In this document: positions 37,828-45,662 of the stretch, in pieces
How the letters are laid out: the number at the start of each line of letters is the position of its first letter
Numbering within the stretch: the stretch's first letter is position 1
NCBI RefSeq assembly: GCF_005768555.2
Contig: NZ_VCHX02000095.1
Span: 1 to 64,000, forward strand
DNA length: 64,000 bases
Direction: 5' to 3'
DNA from: Streptomyces sporangiiformans
Lineage (GTDB): Bacteria; Actinomycetota; Actinomycetes; Streptomycetales; Streptomycetaceae
Notes under the pieces: generated by a model
Told to the model about the DNA's origin: nothing
Databases searched by the model: none
What the model saw: the letters and a program-made list of their open reading frames with translations, nothing else
Position numbers and translations under genes: made by a program

Positions 37828-38589
37828 GTGACTGGGCCGCCCCTGCTCGCGCTGCGCGGAGTCTCCAAACGGTTCGGCGCCGTCCAGGCCCTCAAGGACG
37901 TCGACCTGGAGATTCACGAGGGTGAGGTCGTCGCCCTTCTGGGTGACAACGGCGCCGGCAAGTCCACCCTGGTCAAGGTCATCTCGGGTGTCACCCCCGC
38001 CGACAAGGGCGTCATCGAGTGGCAGGGCCGTGCCGTCCAGATCAGGACCCCCCGGATCGCGCGGCGCCTGGGCATCGCGACCGTGTACCAGAACCTCGCG
38101 TTGTGCGACGACCTCGATGTCGCCGAGAACCTCTTCCTGGGACGGGAGCGGCGGTGCCCGGGTGTCCGGGGCCGCCTGTTCCGGTTGATGGACACCGGCG
38201 GCATGCGCAGGGAGGCACGCGGGCAGCTCGACGCACTCGGCATCCGCGTCCCCGATCTGCGTACTCCGGTCGCCACACTGTCCGCGGGCCAGCGGCAGAC
38301 CGTCGCGATCTCCCGCGCGCTGCTCGGCCGCCCGAAGGCCATCCTTCTGGACGAGCCCACGGCGGCGCTCGGCGTCCCCCAGGCCAGCCACGTCCTCGAC
38401 CTCGTCGACGAGCTCCGGGAGCAGGGCATCGGGGTGATCCTCATCAGTCACAACCTGGGAGACGTCAAGGCCGTCGCGGACGAGGCGGCGGTGCTGCGGC
38501 TCGGCCGCAACAACGGCTTCTTCCATGTGCCGACCACCTCGCAGGACCGGATCTTCTCCGCCATGGTCGGCGCCACGACGAACGCCTGA
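37828..38589 (+). CDS. sugar ABC transporter ATPase, single nucleotide-binding domain
   Basis: Protein of 253 aa. Walker A LLGDNGAGKSTLV, Q-loop TVYQNLALCDDLDVAENLFLG, signature LSAGQRQTVAISRALLG and Walker B AILLDEPTAALGV. Ribose-type ATPases are usually ~500 aa with two domains; this has one, as known for some FrcA-like proteins. Likely works with the permease and binding protein encoded divergently. GTG 37828 chosen for its GAGAAGGTGAGG site and the fold start. Confidence 0.92.
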   Translation: MTGPPLLALRGVSKRFGAVQALKDVDLEIHEGEVVALLGDNGAGKSTLVKVISGVTPADKGVIEWQGRAVQIRTPRIARRLGIATVYQNLALCDDLDVAENLFLGRERRCPGVRGRLFRLMDTGGMRREARGQLDALGIRVPDLRTPVATLSAGQRQTVAISRALLGRPKAILLDEPTAALGVPQASHVLDLVDELREQGIGVILISHNLGDVKAVADEAAVLRLGRNNGFFHVPTTSQDRIFSAMVGATTNA

Positions 38590-38754
38590 CTCCGGCCGAC
38601 ATGCCCTATCGCCGCCGACTGTCTCCCGCTCGAAGAGATCGGCGTCGTTGGCCGAAACCGCAACTCATGACTCCTGAAACGCGGTTGTCGCAGGTCCCAC
38701 TGGTCGGCAAACTCACCCCGCCGACGGAAAAGATCACGTCGGCAACGGGGCACT

Positions 38755-39195
38755 TCATACTGCCACTGGTGCGCCCGGGACAGAGGACACCGACGTGGAG
38801 TACGAGCCCCGGATGAGGTTCTGCTTCTTCACCTGTGTGACGTCCCCCGACACGGCCACTTGCACCGGCTTGTTGCAGCGCACCGTCCCGTGCAGGGTGG
38901 CCTTGCCGTTCAGGGTGCTCGCGGTGCCATTCAGCGCGACGGCGAGTCCGAGGTCGAGCTCGACCGGTGGGGCCGGGTTGTCGATGTGGACCTCACCGCG
39001 AGCGGCGGGGGTGCCTCCTTCACAGTGCTGCTCGAAATGGACCGCGAAGGCGGTGCCCACCGGCTCCGTCCCCTTCCAGAAGGGTGACGTCGAGGTCGAG
39101 GCGCGGGCTACGGCGACAGACCCGGACTACGCACAGGCGGTGACCGTCAGCGAGACAGTGGCGGTCCGCCTCAGCCGGGGCTGATCCTCACGCAC
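38755..39195 (-). pseudogene. secreted-protein gene with amber codon in its signal peptide
   Basis: One open frame from GTG 39193-39195 to the stop at 38755 is broken only by TAG at 39127-39129 (codon 23). The first 22 codons read VREDQPRLRRTATVSLTVTA then CA, an export signal, and after the stop the frame goes on SGSVAVARAST into a beta-rich domain (FWKGTEPVGTAFAVHFEQHC, ATLHGTVRCNKPVQVAVSG). A single TAG in a signal peptide suggests recent decay or a base-call error. The family is not recognised; two cysteines may form a disulphide. The internal GTG at 39060 would make a leaderless fragment and is unlikely to be the native start. Confidence 0.65.
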
Positions 39196-39349
39196 CAGTC
39201 AGCGCACCGTCCGGCCGGGGCCCCGTCCTCCCGAGCAGCGGGGCCCTGGCCGGCTCGCCCACGCCGACCGTGCGCCCCTTCGAACTGACGGCCTCGGGCA
39301 GGGACATGTGCGCCGCCAGTGCGCGCCGCGGGCGGGGTCCGCTTACCTG

Positions 39350-39880
39350 TCAGGGGCGGGCCGTCTCCTCGCTCCCCTCGCCGAGGGTGATGCTGTCGCC
39401 CTTACTGCTGGTCAGCCTGAGGGTCTTGGTGCCGTCGCGCTCCTCGACCACGGCCTTGAGCGTGCCCGTGAAGACGCTGATGAACCGCTCCTCGAACTCC
39501 TGGACCGGACCAGGGCAGCCCATCATCGTCGAAGCGAGGTCGGAGACCTGCACGATGTCGCCGTTGATCTCGACGTCGGCGCCGAAGCTGTTGCAGCCCA
39601 CGGTGCCGCCGGAGTCCCCTCCGCCGACGCCCGGCTCGGCGGCGCCGGGCTTGAACACCACGTGGGCCTCGTCGACCCGGAACTGGTCACCCTTGGGGAG
39701 GACATAGTCCTTGCCGTCCACGGTCACCTTCTGCGGCACCCAGCGGATGTCGGCGATGTCCGTGGCGCTCCCGTCTCCGACCGAGCCGCTCCCGCTATCG
39801 GACTCCGTGCCGCAGGCGGCCAGCACCACAGTGCCGGCCAGAGCCGCGGCGGCGTATTTCGCTCTTGTTGTCCGCTTCAT
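39350..39880 (-). CDS. lipoprotein with META/HslJ-like domain
   Basis: Protein of 176 aa. Signal MKRTTRAKYAAAALAGTVV with lipobox LAAC (Cys near residue 23), a Ser/Gly/Asp linker, then a small beta domain (IRWVPQKVTVDGKDY, GGTVGCNSFGADVEINGD, STMMGCPGPVQEFE, ERFISVFTGTLKAVV) matching the META heat-shock/secreted family pattern (C-N-x-F...M-x-C). Lipid-anchored extracytoplasmic protein, role unknown. ATG at 39878-39880. An integrase fragment lies immediately upstream. Confidence 0.85.
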   Translation of the reverse strand: MKRTTRAKYAAAALAGTVVLAACGTESDSGSGSVGDGSATDIADIRWVPQKVTVDGKDYVLPKGDQFRVDEAHVVFKPGAAEPGVGGGDSGGTVGCNSFGADVEINGDIVQVSDLASTMMGCPGPVQEFEERFISVFTGTLKAVVEERDGTKTLRLTSSKGDSITLGEGSEETARP

Positions 39881-39892
39881 GACTCTTCGACG

Positions 39893-40030
39893 CACGAGGC
39901 GGGCGGTGGGTTCGGTGCTGTTGCCGTCGGCGAGTACCTCGGGCACTCCGATCCGGGCCTGACGCTGAAGGTGTACGCGCACCTCATGCCGAGTAGCCGG
40001 GACCGAAAATGCCCCCGATCCGCGCCTTAA
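39893..40030 (+). pseudogene. C-terminal remnant of a tyrosine recombinase (integrase)
   Basis: 45 codons in one plus-strand frame: AVGEYLGHSDPGLTLKVYAHLMPSS, which carries the box II LGHSD histidine and the catalytic Tyr of VYAHL seen in phage and ICE integrases. Nothing upstream on the plus strand extends it (the META lipoprotein gene lies there on minus). It looks like the 3' scrap left after an integrated element was lost. The codon stop is at 40030. Confidence 0.8.
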
Positions 40031-40058
40031 GCGCAGTTCGGGGGCATGATCACAGAAC

Positions 40059-40820
40059 CTACTTCTTCTTGCCCTGGTTCTTGACCGCCTCGATCGCCGC
40101 CGCGGCCGCCTCGGGGTCGAGGTAGGTGCCGCCCGGCTTGACCGGCTTGAAGTCGGCGTCGAGTTCGTACGACAGCGGGATGCCCGTCGGGATGTTCAGG
40201 CCCGCGATGTCCGCGTCGGAGATGCCGTCGAGGTGCTTGACGAGGGCGCGCAGCGAGTTGCCGTGGGCCGCGACCAGGACCGTGCGGCCCGTCAGCAGGT
40301 CCGGGACGATGCCGTCGAACCAGTACGGGAGCATGCGGACGACGACGTCCTTGAGGCACTCGGTCCGCGGACGCAGCTCGGGCGGGAGCGTGGCGTAGCG
40401 CGGGTCGTCGAACTGGGAGTACTCCGCGTCCTGGTCCAGCGGCGGCGGAGGCGTGTCGTACGAGCGGCGCCACAGCATGAACTGCTCCTCGCCGAACTCG
40501 GCGAGGGTCTGGGCCTTGTCCTTGCCCTGAAGGGCGCCGTAGTGGCGCTCGTTCAGGCGCCACGAGCGGTGGACGGGGATCCAGAGACGGTCGGCGGCCT
40601 CCAGCGCCAGCTGCGCGGTGCGGATCGCGCGCTTCTGGAGCGAGGTGTGCACGACGTCGGGCAGCAGGCCGGCGTCCTTGAGCAGCTCACCGCCGCGGAC
40701 TGCCTCCTTCTCGCCCTTCTCGTTGAGGTTCACGTCCACCCAGCCGGTGAACAGGTTCTTCGCGTTCCATTCGCTCTCGCCGTGGCGGAGGAGGATCAGC
40801 TTGTACGGTGCGTCGGCCAT
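40059..40820 (-). CDS. gpmA: 2,3-bisphosphoglycerate-dependent phosphoglycerate mutase
   Basis: Protein of 253 aa. Phospho-His motif [20 protein letters not shown] (starting near residue 7), [26 protein letters not shown] and a second His in [17 protein letters not shown]. Interconverts 3- and 2-phosphoglycerate in glycolysis. Ends with a lysine-rich tail (KNQGKKK). The ATG at 40818-40820 starts the conserved fold; the longer frame has no support. Confidence 0.95.
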   Translation of the reverse strand: MADAPYKLILLRHGESEWNAKNLFTGWVDVNLNEKGEKEAVRGGELLKDAGLLPDVVHTSLQKRAIRTAQLALEAADRLWIPVHRSWRLNERHYGALQGKDKAQTLAEFGEEQFMLWRRSYDTPPPPLDQDAEYSQFDDPRYATLPPELRPRTECLKDVVVRMLPYWFDGIVPDLLTGRTVLVAAHGNSLRALVKHLDGISDADIAGLNIPTGIPLSYELDADFKPVKPGGTYLDPEAAAAAIEAVKNQGKKK

Positions 40821-41058
40821 GGGCCTGAGCGTAATCGAACCCACAGATCGCTTGTACGCCTGCCCGGAAGGCGGACAACGGGCGGAGGGACAGGCGGGCA
40901 GGTCATCGCCCAGCGGCCGGACGGTTGACGGCATTTGCTAATTCAGTGGTCCCTCGGATCGCCTGCCCGTAAGTTGTGCTCACGGCTTGAGCCGCTTACT
41001 TCTGAGCCGCCTGCCTCTGAGTCGCTGCCTTCCGTCGTACGTCCGTGGGGGATTCCTG

Positions 41059-42375
41059 ATGTCACGCGCCGCCCTGAAACGCGCAGTCCACACATCCGTA
41101 TCCGGACTCCCCCGCGCGTTCTGGTGGCTGTGGGTCAGCACGCTCGTCAACCGGCTCGGGGCCTTCGTCGCCACCTTCATGGCCCTCTACCTGACGCTCG
41201 ACCGCGGCTACTCCGCCTCGTACGCCGGTCTCGTCGCCGCGCTGCACGGGCTCGGCGGCGTCATCTCCTCGCTCGGCGCCGGCGTGATGACGGACCGCAT
41301 CGGCAGGCGGCCGACCCTGCTCGTCGCACAGTTGTCGACGGCCGTCTCCGTCGCGTTACTCGGCTTCATGCACCACCCGCTCGCGATCGCGGGCGTGGCC
41401 TTCCTGGTGGGGATGGCGAGCAACGCCTCCCGGCCCGCCGTGCAGGCGATGATGGCCGACATCGTCCGGCCCGAGGACCGTGTCCGCGCCTTCTCGCTCA
41501 ACTACTGGGCGATCAACCTCGGATTCGCCCTCTCCTCGATGGCCGCCGGCTTCATCGCCGAGTTCAGCTATCTCGCCGGGTTCCTGATCGAGGCCGGGAT
41601 GACGCTCGTCTGCGCGCTCGTCGTCTTCGCCAAGCTGCCGGAGTCCCGGCCCGTGCGTACGGAGACGGAGAAGACCGCGGCGCCGGAGGTGGGCCTCGGC
41701 ACCGTCCTGCGCGACGGCCGTTTCATGAGCGTGGTCGGCCTGTCCTTCCTCGTCGCGCTGATCTTCCAGCAGGGCATGGTGGGGCTGCCGGTGGCGATGG
41801 GCGAGGCCGGCTTCACGCCGGCCGACTACGGGATGGCGATCGCCGTGAACGGCGTACTGATCGTCGCCCTCCAGATCCCCGTCACCCGCTTCATCGAACA
41901 CCAGGATCCGAGGCGGCTGCTCGTGGTCTCGTCCCTCCTGGCGGGGTACGGCTTCGGGCTCACCGCCTTCGCGGGCTCGGTCGGCGTCTTCGCGCTGACG
42001 GTGTGCGTGTGGACGCTGGGCGAGGTGATCAACGCGCCCACACAGACGGGCCTGGTCGTTCGTCTCTCCCCGCTCCACGGCCGGGGCCGCTACCAAGGCA
42101 TGTACATGCTGTCCTGGGCGGTGGCCGGCCTGGTCGCCCCGCTGATGGCGGGCTTCGTCATCGACCGGTACGGGGCCGAGTGGCTGTGGGGGCTGTGCGC
42201 AGTCGTCGGCACGGGGGCCGCGCTGGGGTACGGGGCGCTGATGCGGAGGCTTCCGGCGCAGGAGCCGACCGCCGACGCGACCGCTGAGCAGGCCACCGAG
42301 GCGACCGCCAAGCCGAGCGCCGAGGCGACCGCCGCGCCGGAGTCGGCCGCGAAGCAGTCGGCCGGCGCGTCGTGA
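41059..42375 (+). CDS. MFS transporter
   Basis: Protein of 438 aa, about 12 transmembrane helices. Motif A-like AGVMTDRIGRRPTLL follows helix 2; the N-terminus is short and basic (MSRAALKRAVHTSVSG). The C-terminal 50 residues are an Ala/Thr/Glu-rich tail with ATAEQATEATAKPSAEAT repeats. A drug/metabolite proton antiporter of the DHA1 type is plausible; substrate unknown. The ATG follows GTGGGGGATT. Ends in a terminator. Confidence 0.92.
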   Translation: MSRAALKRAVHTSVSGLPRAFWWLWVSTLVNRLGAFVATFMALYLTLDRGYSASYAGLVAALHGLGGVISSLGAGVMTDRIGRRPTLLVAQLSTAVSVALLGFMHHPLAIAGVAFLVGMASNASRPAVQAMMADIVRPEDRVRAFSLNYWAINLGFALSSMAAGFIAEFSYLAGFLIEAGMTLVCALVVFAKLPESRPVRTETEKTAAPEVGLGTVLRDGRFMSVVGLSFLVALIFQQGMVGLPVAMGEAGFTPADYGMAIAVNGVLIVALQIPVTRFIEHQDPRRLLVVSSLLAGYGFGLTAFAGSVGVFALTVCVWTLGEVINAPTQTGLVVRLSPLHGRGRYQGMYMLSWAVAGLVAPLMAGFVIDRYGAEWLWGLCAVVGTGAALGYGALMRRLPAQEPTADATAEQATEATAKPSAEATAAPESAAKQSAGAS

Positions 42376-42400
42376 GCCGGTCGGAGGGCCCGCACGCGCA

Positions 42401-42439
42401 CTCGTCCTGGCAGAACTCCGCGAGTTCTGCCAGGACGAG
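42401..42439. terminator. bidirectional terminator
   Basis: 18-bp perfect stem CTCGTCCTGGCAGAACTC / GAGTTCTGCCAGGACGAG with a 3-nt loop, between the MFS transporter and SapA-like genes. Confidence 0.95.
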
Positions 42440-42482
42440 CCGGACCACTACGGGAACGTGATGGCCGGACAGGAGCGGCGGA

Positions 42483-42932
42483 TCAACGGGTGAAGGTGAC
42501 CCGGTGCTCCTTCAGGGCGCCGCAGTTGGAGCCGGACACCTGCACGTACACGTTGTCGATGTTGCCGCCCCAGTCGACGCAGTGGCCCTTGCCGTAGACG
42601 TAGGTCGGCCCCGCGTACGACCTGTACTGCCCGTAGTCCTCGTCCCACTCGTCGGTGTCGGGGACGTAGATCCATGCGGCCATGTCCACGGCGGTGCCCG
42701 GGTTGTTGCGGATGGTCGCGACGCAGTTCTTGCCGTTCGAGGAGTTGTACGTCAGGTAGACGGTGCCCCGCGAGCCGACGGGCGCCGAGTTCACGGTCTT
42801 GTAGCCGCTTCCGCAGACCTTCTGCGGCGTGGTGTCGGCCGCGGCGGAGGCAGGCGCCGCCAAGGCGGTCGTGGCCCCCACCGACAGGGCCGCTAATGCG
42901 GTGGCGGCCAGGACAGAACGATTGAATCGCAT
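42483..42932 (-). CDS. secreted SapA-like (spore-associated) protein
   Basis: Protein of 149 aa. Signal peptide MRFNRSVLAATALAALSVG...APASA (about 30 residues), then a mature domain of the spore-associated protein A family: VCGSGYKTVNSAPVGSRGTVY, NGKNCVATIRNNPGTAVDMAAW, YAGPTYVYGKGHCVDWGG. Four cysteines probably form two disulphides. SapA was found on Streptomyces spore coats; its function is not known. The ATG lies 8 nt after AAGGGGGAA. Confidence 0.9.
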   Translation of the reverse strand: MRFNRSVLAATALAALSVGATTALAAPASAAADTTPQKVCGSGYKTVNSAPVGSRGTVYLTYNSSNGKNCVATIRNNPGTAVDMAAWIYVPDTDEWDEDYGQYRSYAGPTYVYGKGHCVDWGGNIDNVYVQVSGSNCGALKEHRVTFTR

Positions 42933-43323
42933 ATTTCCCCCTTGTGGACTTTGGAGACGTTTGCTCCTGTCTGGTGTGACCCGCGGGGCATCCAAATGGT
43001 TGCGCCCCGTTCGCAAGAAAAATGTGAGACCCGGGCACCACGCTGTGGGCAGTCAACTGCGGTGGCACGCCGACGACTTGGAAGGAATTCCCTCGACAAG
43101 AAAATGGCGCCGTTCGTATGATCACGGCACGGCATCGCGTGTCGGTCACCGGCTGGGTGAGGCATGGAGGTGTCCGGGAGAAGCCTTCGGAGGCATTCCA
43201 CTTTCATGGATCCCGCAGGGCACGGCATGGAGATCATCACGCGCCCGTACGGCAGCCACGAAGCGACGTCCACGGCGTCACAGGGACTACCGCCAGCGGA
43301 TCTGTCCTTGTCGTTCCCGGTAG
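42933..43323. other. gap upstream of SapA-like and Vgb-like genes
   Basis: 391 bp without a supported gene, between divergently transcribed genes. The sequence is less G/C-rich at 43000-43120 (probable promoters). I see no operator or hairpin. Confidence 0.5.
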
Positions 43324-44265
43324 ATGAAGAAGGTGCCGATTCTGTCCCGTCACACCCCCTCGATCGACCGCTTACCCGTCTCCGACGCCACAGCAGGCCC
43401 GTACGCCATCACCGCGGGCCCCGACGGCGCCCTGTGGTTCACCCTGGTCCACGCCGGTGAAATCGCCCGCCTCCCGCCCGGCGGCGGGCCCGACGGCAGG
43501 CTCGACGGCCGGATCGACCGCCACCGGCTCGACCCCGCGTCGTGCAGGCCATCGGTCATCACACCGGGCCCCGACGGTGCACTGTGGTTCACCCGCAGCC
43601 ACGACCACCACATAGGTCGCATCACCGTGACCGGCCAGGTGTCGTCCTTCGCGGTTCCGACGCCCGGATGCGGCCCGTTCGGTATCACCGCCGCAGCCGA
43701 CGGTGCCCTGTGGTTCACGCAGATGCACACCGACCGGATAGGCCGCATCGACACGGCCGGCCGGATCACCGAGTTCCCCCTGCCCGTCAGCGGTTCGTTT
43801 CCGTCCGCCATCGCGGGCGGTCCCGACGACGCGCTGTGGTTCACGCTCAACCAGGCCGACGCGATCGGCCGCATCGACCACCAGGGCCAGATCACGATCC
43901 ACCCCCTTCCCACCGAGCGGGCGGCGCCGGTCGGCATCACGCCCGGCCCGGACGGTGCGTTGTGGTTCGTGGAGATCGGCGCCGGACAGATCGGCCGCAT
44001 CGGTATGGACGGCCGGGTGACCGAGTTCCCCCTCCCGGACCGGTCCTGCCGCCCCCACGCCATCACCGCCGATCCGGTCACCGGTCTGTGCTGGTTCACC
44101 GAATGGGGCGCGGGCAAGGTCGGGTCCATCACCCCCGACGGAGACATCGAGGAGTACGACCTGCCCACACCGGACTCAGAACCGCACGGCCTCACCGTGG
44201 GCCCCGACCGCGCCCTCTACGTCGCCCTGGAAATCGGGGAGATCGCCCGACTGGAACTCCCCTAG
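43324..44265 (+). CDS. virginiamycin B lyase-like beta-propeller
   Basis: Protein of 313 aa with seven propeller blades, each with a variant of GPDGALWFT...IGRI (for example ITAGPDGALWFTLVHAGEIA, AAADGALWFTQMHTDRIGRI). Vgb linearises streptogramin B antibiotics by C-O bond cleavage, with conserved His/Glu in the last blades; CRPHAITADPVTG...WFTEWGAGKVGSI matches that part. Many chromosomal homologues have other roles, so resistance is only a possibility. No signal peptide. Ribosome site weak. Confidence 0.85.
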   Translation: MKKVPILSRHTPSIDRLPVSDATAGPYAITAGPDGALWFTLVHAGEIARLPPGGGPDGRLDGRIDRHRLDPASCRPSVITPGPDGALWFTRSHDHHIGRITVTGQVSSFAVPTPGCGPFGITAAADGALWFTQMHTDRIGRIDTAGRITEFPLPVSGSFPSAIAGGPDDALWFTLNQADAIGRIDHQGQITIHPLPTERAAPVGITPGPDGALWFVEIGAGQIGRIGMDGRVTEFPLPDRSCRPHAITADPVTGLCWFTEWGAGKVGSITPDGDIEEYDLPTPDSEPHGLTVGPDRALYVALEIGEIARLELP

Positions 44266-44288
44266 AAGGCTGATGCCGTGCCGCCTCC

Positions 44289-44765
44289 TCAGGGGTGCAT
44301 CCGCGCTCCCTTCACCACCTTGTCCACGGCGTTCCGCGGCCCGTACACCGCGATCCCCACGAGGTCCAACTCCCCCGTGGGCACGGCCCGTACGGCCGCC
44401 CGGTTGTCGCGGTCGTTGCCCGTGGAGAACAGGTCGGAGGTGAAGACCGACCGCGGAAGCACACGCGTCAGGGCGCGCGCGTGGGCCGTGGTCAGCTGCT
44501 CCTTGGAGCCCTCGAAGATCAGGACGGGCTGGCGGAACATCGGGAGATACGGGGTGCCGTCGGCGTCCTCGTACGGCTCTCCGATCACCTCGGGCAGCTC
44601 CGTTCCGAGCCCGCTGACCAGGAAGGCGGTCACATTCAGCCGCTGCCAGGGCTCCAGGTCGTCCCGCAGGAGTACGGCGATCTTGGTGTCGAAGCGGACG
44701 GGGCCGGTGACCGGGGTGGCCTGAGAGGTCTCGGTGCTCGTGCTCGCGCTCATGCTCGTGCTCAT
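44289..44765 (-). CDS. DUF2000-family protein
   Basis: Protein of 158 aa. A Ser/Thr-rich leader (MSTSMSASTSTETSQ) is followed by the DUF2000 core: VRFDTKIAVLLRDDLEPWQRLNVTAFLVSGL, split here only in description, and PMFRQPVLIFEGSKEQL, with a Pth2-like alpha/beta fold. The function is unknown. The gene is divergent from an AraC regulator 50 bp away, a pairing often seen, implying the regulator controls it. Confidence 0.85.
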   Translation of the reverse strand: MSTSMSASTSTETSQATPVTGPVRFDTKIAVLLRDDLEPWQRLNVTAFLVSGLGTELPEVIGEPYEDADGTPYLPMFRQPVLIFEGSKEQLTTAHARALTRVLPRSVFTSDLFSTGNDRDNRAAVRAVPTGELDLVGIAVYGPRNAVDKVVKGARMHP

Positions 44766-44814
44766 GCCCTGAGACTGCCGACCGCCCGCCCACGGCGTCT
44801 TGTACGTTTTTTGC

Positions 44815-45642
44815 ATGGTGTCCCGGCAGCAGGCTCGGCGTGAGGTCTCGGCCTGGCGCCCGCGCGTCCCAGGTGTCGTGGAGGTGTTCCACGCCCACTT
44901 CACCGAGTACGCCTACCCCATGCACGTACACGACGCGTGGACCCTGCTGATCGTCGACGACGGCGCCGTACGCTACGACCTCGACCGGCACCAGCACGGC
45001 ACCCCGCACGACACGGTCACGCTGCTCCCGCCGCACGTCCCGCACAACGGCGCCCCGGCGACCCCGCACGGCTTCCGCAAGCGCGTGGTCTACCTGGACG
45101 CGACCCAGCTCGACGACAGCTTCATAGGCCCCGCGGTGGACGGCCCGGACCTCGCCGACCCCGTACTGCGCAGGCGGGTCGGGCAGTTGCACACGGCCCT
45201 GAAGCACCCCGGCGACGAACTGGAGGCCGCGAGCCGGCTCACGCTCATCGGCGAACGGCTGCGCGGACACCTGCGTCCCCGGCCGACCGACGACCGGCTG
45301 TCGCCGAGGCCCGGCCCCGGCGTCGCCCACGCCCTCCGCGAACTCCTCGACGCCCGCCTCGTTCCGGGTATCGCCCTGGACGAGGCCGCCCGTCTCGTGC
45401 ACGCCCACCCGGCCCACCTGGTACGGGCGTTCAGCGCCGCCTTCGGCATCGCCCCGCACCAGTACCTGATGTCCCGCCGCGTCGACCACGCCCGCCGCCT
45501 CCTCCTCGACGGCCTCCCTCCGGTCGAGGTGGCAACCGCGGCCGGTTTCTACGACCAGTCCCATCTGACGCGCCACTTCAAGCGGCTGGTGGGCGTGGCC
45601 CCGGGCCGCTACTGCGCCGGCCCGCGCGCGAGTTCCCGCTGA
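44815..45642 (+). CDS. AraC-family transcriptional regulator
   Basis: Protein of 275 aa. N-terminal AraC-type cupin domain (HAHFTEYAYPMHVHDAWTLL, PHDTVTLLPPHVPHNG) and two C-terminal helix-turn-helix motifs (LDEAARLVHAHPAHLVRAFS and VEVATAAGFYDQSHLTRHFK, ending GVAPGRY). Binds a small ligand and DNA; its divergent neighbour encodes a DUF2000 protein. ATG 44815, five codons inside the longest frame, fits the family start. Confidence 0.92.
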   Translation: MVSRQQARREVSAWRPRVPGVVEVFHAHFTEYAYPMHVHDAWTLLIVDDGAVRYDLDRHQHGTPHDTVTLLPPHVPHNGAPATPHGFRKRVVYLDATQLDDSFIGPAVDGPDLADPVLRRRVGQLHTALKHPGDELEAASRLTLIGERLRGHLRPRPTDDRLSPRPGPGVAHALRELLDARLVPGIALDEAARLVHAHPAHLVRAFSAAFGIAPHQYLMSRRVDHARRLLLDGLPPVEVATAAGFYDQSHLTRHFKRLVGVAPGRYCAGPRASSR

Positions 45643-45662
45643 AGCTCTCCCGACAGGTCCCG

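Noticed and set aside
43324..44265. Vgb homologue as proof of streptogramin resistance
   Set aside because: Chromosomal Vgb-like propellers are common in Streptomyces and many are not resistance enzymes; the catalytic set cannot be confirmed by eye.
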